64,000 nucleotides of DNA from CADEED01 sp963839685 (lineage in GTDB: Bacteria > Pseudomonadota > Gammaproteobacteria > Steroidobacterales > Steroidobacteraceae), in NCBI GenBank assembly GCA_963839685.1, contig CAWIVS010000011.1, forward strand, positions 930,001 to 994,000, in the 5' to 3' direction. Below are positions 8,407-16,411 of this stretch, piece after piece (position 1 is the stretch's first letter; the number at the start of each line of letters is the position of its first letter). The notes under the pieces are model-generated. The model did not search any database, was not told the DNA's origin, and worked only from the letters and a program-made list of their open reading frames with translations. Both the position numbers and the translations under genes were made by a program.

Positions 8407-10737
8407 ATGAGAGATTTCCCTGTCTTGCTGTTCGCCGTGGCGCTTCTGGCTGTGTCCGCCGCGTCTCCGTCGGCGCAGCCGGTTGGTGAAGGCTGGATCA
8501 CCCATCCGGACGCGTTGCAGACGGCGCCCATCGTGTTGCACTTTCGCCGCGTTCTGGATCTCGCCGAGGTGCCTGGCTCGCTGCCGATCACGGTCACCGC
8601 GGACAAACGATTCGTCCTGTACGTGAATGGTGCGCGGGTAGCGAGCGGTCCGTCCGCCGGCACACCCGCTCGCTGGCGATATTCGGCGCTCGATCTCGCG
8701 CCTCATGTGCGGCGTGGCAAAAACGTAATCGCCGCGGTGGTCTGGAATTTCGGCGAGGCGGCGCCAGCGGCTCAGACGACGGTTGCCACGGGCTTTCGAC
8801 TCACCGGCGCGAGCATCTCGACGGGCCAGCCGGGCTGGCGCGTCGCCATCGACGCCGGACATTCCGCGGTCAAAGGCAGCCAGCAAATCGACTGGCAGTA
8901 CTACGTCGCGAGCGCTCCGGAAATCATCGACGCCACCAAGGCCAACTGGAACTGGACGGGCGCCGCTGAGACCGGTGCTCATTGGCGAGACGCGATACCG
9001 GCGCCGGCAGCCGCCAGGCGCGTGCTGTTCGCCGATCCATTGCCACCACAGGTCTTCGAAGCTGCTGAGCCCGGTCGCGTGGTCCGCAGCAGCCTTGCCG
9101 GCGGTGAAGCTTTTCCGGCGCGGCCGGTGGTGGTGCCGGCGAACACCACCGCCAAACTACTGATGCGGCGCGACGCGATGATTTCCGGTTACCCGGCGCT
9201 CGACGTCGCCGGGGGCCGCGGCGCGACCATCAGGCTCGAATATGGTGAGGCTCTGTACGACGCGCAGCGCCGCAAGGATGATCGCAATCTCGTCGGCGAG
9301 CGGCAGGTCATCGGATTCTTCGACACATTCATCACCGATGGCGCCGAACGCAGTTTTGCGCCGCTGTGGTGGCGCACCTTCCGCTTCGTCGAGATCGAGG
9401 TGGTGACGGCCGACCAGCCGCTCACGCTGCGCGGTTTCCGGCTCCACGAGGCCGGATATCCGTTCAGGCAGGTCGCGCGCTTTGAAAGCAGTGACGCGCA
9501 GCTCAACCGCATCTGGGAAGTGGGCTGGCGCACCCTGCGGATCGACGCGCACGAGACCTTCATGGACAGCTCGTACTGGGAACAATTGCAGTACACGGGC
9601 GATACCCGGCTCGAGATGCTGATCAGTTACGCGGTGTCGGGCGATCCGCGCCTCGCCATGCAGGCAATCGAAGCCTTCGCCGAATCGGATGTGGATGGCG
9701 GGCTGATGCAGGGCGCCTTCCCGTCGCGCAACAACAACGTCATCGCGACATTTTCCTTCGCCTGGGTGGGAATGCTGGCGGACTGGTCGCTGCAGCAGCC
9801 GGATGCGGCGCTGATTCGTCGCCACCTGCCGCGCATGCGCAAGGTGTTGAACTGGTTCGAGCCATTGCGCAACACCCAAGGCTTGTTAGGCAAGAACCCG
9901 CAGTGGAATTTCATCGACTGGTCCGGCCAGCAGTGGGATGACCGCGACACGTTTCCTTCCTGGGGCAAGCAGAATGGCAGCTGCCTGATGACGGCGATGT
10001 GGCTGGGCGCGCTGCGACAGGGCGCCACGCTCGAAGCGGCCCACGGTGACGCCGCGCAGGCGAAAGCGTTCGCGTCAAGGGCCGACACCGCACGCGGCGC
10101 GATTCGCGAGCATTGCTGGGATGCGGGGCGCGGGTTGTTCGCCGACGATGGTGACCGCCAGGTCTTCAGCCAGCACATGAACGTGTTCGCGGTGCTGTAC
10201 GACATCGCGACACGCGAGGAGATGCGCGGCATCCTCGAGCGCATCACCGTGCCGGGCAAGGGCATCGATGCGCCCCCCGGCATGTACACCTCGACGTATT
10301 ACTTTGCCTGGTACCTGGTGCGCGCCTTCGAACACGCGGGCATGCGTGATCGATATTTCGCGCTGCTCGACACCTGGCGCGGGCTGCTGAAGCTCAACTA
10401 CACCACGTGGCCGGAGTCTCGTGATGAGCCGCGCTCCGACACCCATGCCTGGAGCGCACATCCCACGGCGGATTTGTTAGGGCTGGTGGCGGGAATCCAG
10501 CCCGCGGCGCCGGGATATGCGCGCCTGCGCGTCGAGCCGTTGCTGGGCGAGCTCACCTCGCTCGATGCCACGGCGGCCACACCGCATGGGCCGGTCAGCG
10601 TGCGCTATCGCGTTGCCAATGGGCAGCTCGAGGCCGCAATCGAGAAGCCCGCGGGTCTGCCAGGTGAGTTCGTCTGGAATGGCCGTATCATTCCGCTCGA
10701 GCGCGTACACACCCGGCTGAAGCTGCCACTGCGCTGA
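8407..10737 (+). CDS. Alpha-L-rhamnosidase (GH78), secreted
   Basis: A 776-residue enzyme that would hydrolyse terminal alpha-L-rhamnose by inversion. The ATG at 8407 has GGAGG upstream and begins a signal peptide (MRDFPVLLFAVALLAVSAASPSAQ). N-terminal beta domains (about residues 30-350) precede the (alpha/alpha)6 catalytic barrel beginning near FESSDAQLNRIWEVGW. The barrel contains MDSSYWEQLQYTGDTR, the usual DCPxREKxxWxGDxx region in a variant form, and WNFIDWSGQQWDD. The tail TTWPESRDEPRSDTHAWSAHP followed by GPVSVRYR is the Bac_rhamnosid_C domain. Family length is usual. It feeds the rhamnose regulon near 36-48 kb. Confidence 0.88.
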   Translation: MRDFPVLLFAVALLAVSAASPSAQPVGEGWITHPDALQTAPIVLHFRRVLDLAEVPGSLPITVTADKRFVLYVNGARVASGPSAGTPARWRYSALDLAPHVRRGKNVIAAVVWNFGEAAPAAQTTVATGFRLTGASISTGQPGWRVAIDAGHSAVKGSQQIDWQYYVASAPEIIDATKANWNWTGAAETGAHWRDAIPAPAAARRVLFADPLPPQVFEAAEPGRVVRSSLAGGEAFPARPVVVPANTTAKLLMRRDAMISGYPALDVAGGRGATIRLEYGEALYDAQRRKDDRNLVGERQVIGFFDTFITDGAERSFAPLWWRTFRFVEIEVVTADQPLTLRGFRLHEAGYPFRQVARFESSDAQLNRIWEVGWRTLRIDAHETFMDSSYWEQLQYTGDTRLEMLISYAVSGDPRLAMQAIEAFAESDVDGGLMQGAFPSRNNNVIATFSFAWVGMLADWSLQQPDAALIRRHLPRMRKVLNWFEPLRNTQGLLGKNPQWNFIDWSGQQWDDRDTFPSWGKQNGSCLMTAMWLGALRQGATLEAAHGDAAQAKAFASRADTARGAIREHCWDAGRGLFADDGDRQVFSQHMNVFAVLYDIATREEMRGILERITVPGKGIDAPPGMYTSTYYFAWYLVRAFEHAGMRDRYFALLDTWRGLLKLNYTTWPESRDEPRSDTHAWSAHPTADLLGLVAGIQPAAPGYARLRVEPLLGELTSLDATAATPHGPVSVRYRVANGQLEAAIEKPAGLPGEFVWNGRIIPLERVHTRLKLPLR

Positions 10738-10739
10738 CG

Positions 10740-10835
10740 CTACTCGAGCCTGATCTCGGTGACATGGAACTTCGGCAGATCGGCGCCCGAGGCGTTCTGC
10801 ACCCAGATGCCGTCGATCATCCTGTCTTCAACTCG
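10740..10835 (-). pseudogene. Short C-terminal gene fragment, unidentified
   Basis: Directly behind the HAD gene stop, in the same frame, 31 sense codons read RVEDRMIDGIWVQNASG then ADLPKFHVTEIRLE before a TAG at 10740-10742. It reads like the C-terminus of a secreted beta-sandwich protein but has no start codon or body of its own. I do not recognise the family. It may be the tail of a truncated gene or read-through of the HAD stop. Confidence 0.35.
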
Positions 10836-11826
10836 TCATTCGAAAGAGAACACCTTTTTCCAGTCGCTCTTCATGTCGACGATGGTCCAGCCTTTGGCTT
10901 TGCCTTCGTCGAGCGCCTGGTCGAGTTTGCCGACATGCGATGTGCGGTCATAGGCCCATTCACGCGCGGCGTCGGTGTGATGCACGATGCCCGCGAAGCG
11001 CGCGCCGGCTGCCCTCGGTGGTCCATTGCAGCATCTGCAGATCACCGTCGGAGTTGCCAAAGGCGAAGATCGGCCGCCGGCCAATGAAGCGATTGATGCC
11101 CACCGGCTTGCCGGGGCCGTCATCGATGAATTCCACGCGCGGCATTTTCTGCAGCAGCAGCTTGCCGTCGTTGCCCGTCACCAGTTTGATTTCACCGGAC
11201 GAGCCCACCACCTGCTCGGGTGGAATGCCGTACGCTTTTTCGACCCAGGGGCGCATGAACTCGACGCCACCGCCGGACACGATGAAAGTCTTGAAGCCGT
11301 TGGCGCGCAGGTAATTGAGCAACTCGAGCATGGGCTGGTAGGTGAGATCGGTGTACGGCCGCTTGAAACGCGGATGCCGCGCGGTCTTCATCCAGTCGTT
11401 GACCGTTGCGCGTGAAATCCTGCGTGCTCATGCCGGTATGCGAAGTTGCCAGGATGGGCAGCAGCGACTTTTCACCGCCCGCAAGCAGACTCTTCATGTC
11501 GTTCGCGAGCAGGAATTTATACGGCTCCTGCGTTTTCCACTCGGGGTGTTTCGGCGCCAGCGCCTTCACACGGTCAATCGCGAATGCGAACTGGAAGTAG
11601 ATGGGCTGTTCGGCCCAGAGCGTGCCGTCATTGTCGAAGGTCGCGATGCGTTCCGCGGGCGGCACGAATTCCGTGCCGCCCTGCTTCGTCACGCGTCCCA
11701 CAAAATTGACGATGGCCTGCCTGGTTGCGCCCGGGTTCCACGAGGGCAGCGGGTCTGTCTGTGCCTGCGCGAGTCCGCAGCCAAACGCGGCCAGGAGTGC
11801 GAACACTCGATCTTGAAACTTCGCAT
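10836..11826 (-). pseudogene. Secreted HAD-family phosphatase, three frameshifts
   Basis: A haloacid-dehalogenase-superfamily hydrolase, probably an exported phosphatase. Motif I is TFDNDGTLWAEQPIYF, the middle part is FKTFIVSGGGVEFMRPWVEKAYG, and motif III/IV is IFAFGNSDGDLQML. The C-terminus is WTIVDMKSDWKKVFSFE. The best start is ATG at 11826: MRSFKIE in one frame joins VFALLAAFGCGLAQAQ in another to make a normal signal peptide, which implies an indel near 11810. Further shifts lie near 11400 and 11010. Similar HAD proteins often neighbour sulfatases, and a sulfatase-like tail lies just upstream. Confidence 0.72.
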
Positions 11827-12222
11827 GACATCAGCCGCCGGCGGGTTTCTGCAGTTTTTCGACGACTTCGTCCAGATTGAAACTGCGTGCGGCATGTCAT
11901 CTCTCGCTTGAATTGGCGTCCCAGGTGGGCCGTGCGGACTTCACGGCGAGAATGAGTTCTTGTTAAGGATGAGGACATTGGCCTTGTGGGCTACCAACTC
12001 TGCTGCTGCGCAGCATCGATGCGGTTTCATGCGCTTCCGATTGTACCGCGAGCCAAATGGTCCTAACAACCTTGGCATGGTGCTCGACGCCTGCGCTGTC
12101 ACGCGGGCCTGGTGAGGCGACACGCCAGCGCGACCCGGGTGCCGGTGCTGACGGACTGGCGCTGAAGCAATGCGCCCAAGGTACCGTTGCAATGTTGCAC
12201 TGCAGTCACCGATAAGCCTTGA
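11827..12222. other. 396-base gap with a possible sulfatase C-terminal remnant
   Basis: On the minus strand, bases 11831-11896 read AARSFNLDEVVEKLQKPAGG and then stop, 5 bases before the HAD start. SFNLDxVxEKL is a common ending of arylsulfatases. An in-frame stop lies directly upstream, so the body is absent or frameshifted away. The remainder holds one CCTAACAA motif (12062-12069) and presumably the promoter of the DUF3313 gene. Nothing else is supportable. Confidence 0.35.
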
Positions 12223-12894
12223 ATGATCCGTCCCATATCCGCGACGCTTGCCGTCAGCCTGTCGATCATGTTTAGCGCGTGTGTCATTGCGCCGGGCCCG
12301 GCGCCCAGTACACCCGACGGGCTGGTGCAGGTGCAGAGCTCGCGCGTGGACAGTCTTTACGTGGCGCCCGGCCAGACGCTGGCGCGTTATCGCCGGGTGC
12401 AGATCGATTCGGTGGACGTGGCGTTCAAACACGACTGGCAGGCACGACATCCGGAAGTGTCGGCCGATGACGTCGCCCTGGTCCGGCACGGCGCGGCTTC
12501 CCTGTTCCGCGCGGAGTTCACGCGCGAGCTGGAAAAAGGCGGCTACGCGGTCGTCGGAGCGCCGGCCGCCGATGTGCTGCGCGTTACCGCGTCGGTCGTT
12601 GACCTGGACATCGTGGCGGGGGCCAGCGCAGATCCGGCGTCGCGGCAATACATGGTCTCGTCGGCCGACATGAGCCTGGTCTCGGAACTGCGCGACTCGC
12701 AGAGCGGGGCCATGCTGGCGCGCGTGGCGGACCGCAAGCGCGGCCGCAACCAGGGCAATCTGCAGCTCTCGGGTCAGGCTGCGCAGACGGCCGAGGCCCG
12801 CGCCGCGTTCGCGACCTGGGCGGGATATCTGCGCCAGGCGCTGGATGGCGCGCGCGCCGCGGAGGCAGCCAAGGCCCAAGGTGCTGGTCAATGA
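12223..12894 (+). CDS. DUF3313 family lipoprotein
   Basis: A 223-residue protein with a lipoprotein signal (MIRPISATLAVSLSIMFSAC, lipobox FSAC). The body matches DUF3313: PDGLVQVQSSRVDSLYVAPG, YRRVQIDSVDVAFKHDW, DVLRVTASVVDLDIVAG and MSLVSELRDSQSGAMLARV. The family is periplasmic or outer-membrane-anchored with no established activity. Its 3' end runs into the META-domain gene, whose ribosome-binding site overlaps this stop, so the two are translationally close. Confidence 0.75.
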   Translation: MIRPISATLAVSLSIMFSACVIAPGPAPSTPDGLVQVQSSRVDSLYVAPGQTLARYRRVQIDSVDVAFKHDWQARHPEVSADDVALVRHGAASLFRAEFTRELEKGGYAVVGAPAADVLRVTASVVDLDIVAGASADPASRQYMVSSADMSLVSELRDSQSGAMLARVADRKRGRNQGNLQLSGQAAQTAEARAAFATWAGYLRQALDGARAAEAAKAQGAGQ

Positions 12895-12907
12895 AGGGCG
12901 CCGCTCG

Positions 12908-13357
12908 GTGATCTTTGCGCGCCGTCGACTACAGATGGTGGCCGCCGGCGCCGTTGTGGCGTTGGGCGCCTGCGCGTCTCCGACGCCGACCGAATCCTCC
13001 GTGGCGACCGCGGGTCTGGAAGGCTCCTCGTGGCGGCTGGTGCAGATCAGCATGAGCGACGGCGTCACCCGTCCGGCCATCGAGCGCTCGCGTTACACCC
13101 TCGGATTTGGCGCCAATGGCGTGCTCAACGTGCGCTTCGACTGCAATCGTGGCAGCGGAACCTGGAAGTCTTCCGGACCTAACAATGTCGAGTTCGGCCC
13201 GTTGGCCCTGACACGCGCGATGTGTCCCGTGGGCTCGCTGCACGATGAACTCGTGCGCCAGTGGCCGTATGTTCGCTCCTACGTCGTCAAGGATGGCCGG
13301 CTTCATCTTGCGCTCATGGCCGATGGTGGAACCATCGACTTCGAGCCCGCGCCCTGA
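12908..13357 (+). CDS. META-domain lipoprotein (HslJ-like)
   Basis: A 149-residue protein. I chose the GTG at 12908 because GAAGGG lies 9 bases upstream and it opens a signal ending in a lipobox (VALGACAS). The META domain spans about residues 40-145: LEGSSWRLVQIS, RYTLGFGANGVLNVRFDCNRGSG, FGPLALTRAMCPV and GRLHLALMADGGTIDFEP. In Enterobacteria HslJ is linked to heat shock and novobiocin resistance; the precise role here is unknown. Four lipoprotein or exported genes in a row suggest an envelope operon. Confidence 0.75.
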   Translation: MIFARRRLQMVAAGAVVALGACASPTPTESSVATAGLEGSSWRLVQISMSDGVTRPAIERSRYTLGFGANGVLNVRFDCNRGSGTWKSSGPNNVEFGPLALTRAMCPVGSLHDELVRQWPYVRSYVVKDGRLHLALMADGGTIDFEPAP

Positions 13358-13371
13358 CTGCGCGCCGCCCG

Positions 13372-14918
13372 ATGAATTCCGGAACGCGCTGGAGCCGTGC
13401 GCCCGCCATCGGTTTGTTCGTGCTGCTGTCCGCCTGCGCGCACCTTCCCGAGCATCCGGGCCTGCCCTCCGTGAGCGCGCCGCTGCCGGGTGACGACACG
13501 CCGCTCGACCGCATGTTTTCAGCGGACGAAGCGCAACATGCCGGCGAGTCCGGCTTTCGGCTGGTGATCGAGGGCACGGAGGCCTTCGTGCTTCGCATGC
13601 AGAGCGCGCGGCTCGCCACGCGCAGCCTCGACGTGCAGACCTACATCTGGCATGCCGACGCAACCGGCCTCTACCTGGCGCAGCAGGCGCTGCAGGCCGC
13701 CGATCGCGGCGTGCAGGTGCGCCTGCTGGTGGACGACATGGATGCGCGCGCCAAGAACACAGGATTCGCGGCCATCGCGGCGCACCCGAACGTCGAAGTC
13801 CGGCTGTTCAATCCGTTTGCCTCGCGCCGTGGCGGAGTGCGCCTGGCCAGCGAAGGCGTGCGCGATTTCGGGCGCATCAATCACCGCATGCACAACAAGA
13901 GCTGGATCGCCGACAACCGCATCGCGCTGGTGGGTGGCCGCAATCTCGGCGATGAATATTTCGGCGCCAGCGACGAGGTGAATTTCGTCGATCTCGACTT
14001 CGCGATGGTCGGGCCGGTGGTGCGTGACGTGTCCGCATCCTTCGACCACTTCTGGAATTCCTCCGCGGCCTGGCCGATGGAACTGCTGGATCCTGACGCC
14101 GCCAACGCGGAAGCCCTCGCGCGCCTGCGGGCCAGGCTCGAAGAGCGGGCCTCCGGCGCGCGCGACAGCCGCTACGCGCAGGCGCTGCGCGACAACGACG
14201 GCTTGCAGCGACTGGTGAAAGGATACTGGCCGCTGCAATGGTCGGCGAAATATCGTTTCGTATCCGACGATCCGGACAAGGTGACGATGCAGGAGCGCGA
14301 CCAGTCGCGCGCCACCGTCGGCGCCGCGCTCCTGCCGTTGATCCGCAATTCCGCGCAGTCACTGCAGATCATTTCGCCTTACTTCGTGCCCGGCGACGCG
14401 GGCAGCGCCACGCTCATCGAACGCGCGGCGGCGGGCGCAAGCGTGCAGGTGCTCACCAATTCCCTGGCGGCGAACGACGTGGCATCGGTGCACGGCGGTT
14501 ATTCGCGTCACCGCACGGCGCTCATCGAAGGCGGTGTGCAGGTATTCGAACTCAAACCTTTGTCCACCAAATCGACCGGAACGAGTCTCACCGGATCGTC
14601 CGGGGCCAGTCTGCACACCAAGGCGCTTACCGCGGACGGCAAGACGCTGTTCGTCGGCAGCTACAATCTCGACCCGCGTTCCACCTGGCTCAACACCGAA
14701 CAGGGCGTGCTGGTCGAGGAGGCGACTCTGGCCGCGCAGCTCAGCGCGATATTCGGGTTGGAGACTTCAGGCAATCGAGCCTGGCACGTCACGCTGGAAG
14801 GCGGCACCTGCGCTGGGCAGACGGCAAGGAGACGCTGGATGGCGAACCCCACGCCACTTTCTCGCAGCGTTTCCAGGCGTGGCTGGCACGCCTGTTCCAC
14901 CTCGACGCGCAGTTGTAG
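13372..14918 (+). pseudogene. Phospholipase-D family lipoprotein (cardiolipin-synthase-like), 3' frameshift
   Basis: A PLD-superfamily protein of about 515 residues like ClsC, which transfers phosphatidyl groups. The ATG at 13372 starts a lipoprotein signal (LFVLLSACAH). Two HKD motifs are present: HNKSWIADNRIALVGGRNLGDEYF and HTKALTADGKTLFVGSYNLDPRS. Upstream of the first is SLDVQTYIWHADATG. Near 14805 the frame shifts by one base: the true tail LRWADGKETLDGEPHATF to LFHLDAQL is in another frame ending at 14918. Because of the shift, the raw frame runs on without a stop into the next gene, a false fusion. Catalytic parts are upstream of the damage. Confidence 0.8.
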
Positions 14919-14982
14919 CGCACGGCGTTGGCGCAGCGTGCAGCGGGCCACTATGCTCGTTGCGCAAACCCGGGGGACGAAC

Positions 14983-15756
14983 ATGAGACTCATCTGCATG
15001 GTGGCGCTCGCCTGCGCCGCGCAGGCACAGGCCGCGGACTCGAGGCCAGAGCAGTGGCAGTCACTCTTCAATGGACGCGACCTGACCGGCTGGACGGTCA
15101 AGATCGCGAAGCATCCCCTGGGCGAGAACTACGCCGCGACCTTTCGTGTCGAGGACGGCATGATCAAGGTGGCGTACGACCGCTACGGCAAGTTCGACGA
15201 GCAGTTCGGACACCTCTATTCCAACCAGCCGTATTCAAACTACATCCTGCGCCTGGAGTACCGCATCACGGGCGCGGCGGTGGCCGATTCACCGCCCTGG
15301 GCAAAGCTCAACAGCGGCGTGATGATTCACTCGCAGTCGCCGCTCAGCATGGAAGTCGGCCAGCTCTGGCCGGCCAGCATGGAGTTCCAGTTTCTTGCGG
15401 TGGGCTCCTCGGCAGGGCGGCAGACCGGCAATGTCTGCACACCGGGCACCAATCTCGTGCGTAACGGCAAGCTGCTCACCGATCACATCATCGACTCGAC
15501 CTCGAAACTCTTTCCGGTCGATGAATGGGTGAATGCCGAGATCGAAGTGCACGGCAATGACGAGGTCATTCATCGCATCAACGGTGTCGAGGTGTTGCGC
15601 TACCAGCATCCGCAGCTCGATCCGCGCGAGGAGAGCGCACAGAAGCTGCTGGCTGCGGGTGCACCGTTGCAGCTGTCGTTCGGTCATATTGCCTTGCAGG
15701 CGGAGAGCCAGCCGATCTGGTTTCGCAACATCAGGATCCGGCAGCTGGACCGGTGA
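14983..15756 (+). CDS. DUF1080 secreted protein (3-keto-disaccharide hydrolase-like)
   Basis: A 257-residue protein with a signal peptide (MRLICMVALACAAQAQAA). The ATG at 14983 follows GGGGGAC. The domain begins WQSLFNGRDLTGWTVKI and ends PIWFRNIRIRQLDR, the concanavalin-like fold of DUF1080, some members of which hydrolyse 3-keto-glycosides. Internal landmarks include NYILRLEYRITG, NSGVMIHSQSP and VNAEIEVHGNDEVIHRINGVEV. It is in the same raw frame as the upstream PLD gene only because of that gene's frameshift; its own start and ribosome site are intact. Confidence 0.82.
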   Translation: MRLICMVALACAAQAQAADSRPEQWQSLFNGRDLTGWTVKIAKHPLGENYAATFRVEDGMIKVAYDRYGKFDEQFGHLYSNQPYSNYILRLEYRITGAAVADSPPWAKLNSGVMIHSQSPLSMEVGQLWPASMEFQFLAVGSSAGRQTGNVCTPGTNLVRNGKLLTDHIIDSTSKLFPVDEWVNAEIEVHGNDEVIHRINGVEVLRYQHPQLDPREESAQKLLAAGAPLQLSFGHIALQAESQPIWFRNIRIRQLDR

Positions 15757-15886
15757 CGGCGCCACGAGCGCCCGGGCTGACCCGAAACCACGCCGGAATT
15801 CGTTTTCCAATCATGACGTTAGCCGTGCGTCCAAGGATCTGCACGCCCGCGTCGTCTGATGGGTGAGAGAGCCAACAAGAAGCCGG

Positions 15887-16411
15887 ATGGACGAGCAAGC
15901 ACTGATACGCCGCGCGCAGGCAGGTGATGCGACCGCCTTCGGCGATCTATTGGACTTGTACTACGACACCATCTATCGCTTCGCATGGAAGTGGTGCCGG
16001 CATCGGGTCAACGCCGAGGACATCGCGCAGCTCGCCTGCATGAAGCTCGCGTCGAGCCTCGCGCAGTACCGCTTCCAGGCGGCTTTCACCAGCTGGCTGT
16101 ATCGACTGGTGATCAGTTGCGCGCAGGACTGGCAGCGCAGCCAGCGGCGCCACGAGCACGACGAGCTGGTCGACTCGGGGCCGCTCACCGACGAGTCGCC
16201 GGCCGAGGATCAGATCTATCTGGTGCAGCTGTTCGCCGAACTCGAAGACCTCGGCGAAGGAATGAAGGAAACGGCATTGCTGGTACACGCCGAGGGCATG
16301 AGCCACGCGGAAGCGGGCGCCGTCCTCGGCGTGTCGGAGTCCACGATCTCCTGGCGGATCCACACCATTCGCAGGCACATGGGTAAACGCGAAGCCAAAG
16401 TCAGCGTATGA
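15887..16411 (+). CDS. ECF-type RNA polymerase sigma factor
   Basis: A 174-residue sigma-70-family protein. Region 2 (residues about 10-80) reads AFGDLLDLYYDTIYRFAWKW, then VNAEDIAQLACMKLASSLAQ and SWLYRLVISCAQDW. Region 4 (about 125-170) is ETALLVHAEGMSHAEAGAVLGVSESTISWRIHTIRRHMG, a helix-turn-helix for the -35 element. It ends in an ATGA overlap with the next gene, whose product has a short cytoplasmic N-terminus, one membrane segment and a large exported domain. That is the layout expected for a sigma factor with a membrane-anchored partner. Confidence 0.87.
   Translation: MDEQALIRRAQAGDATAFGDLLDLYYDTIYRFAWKWCRHRVNAEDIAQLACMKLASSLAQYRFQAAFTSWLYRLVISCAQDWQRSQRRHEHDELVDSGPLTDESPAEDQIYLVQLFAELEDLGEGMKETALLVHAEGMSHAEAGAVLGVSESTISWRIHTIRRHMGKREAKVSV

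Noticed and set aside
13261..15756. A single 831-residue PLD-DUF1080 fusion protein
   Set aside because: The raw frame is continuous, but the true PLD tail (ending LFHLDAQL) lies in another frame and the DUF1080 gene has its own ribosome site, ATG and signal peptide. The fusion is an artefact of a one-base shift near 14805.
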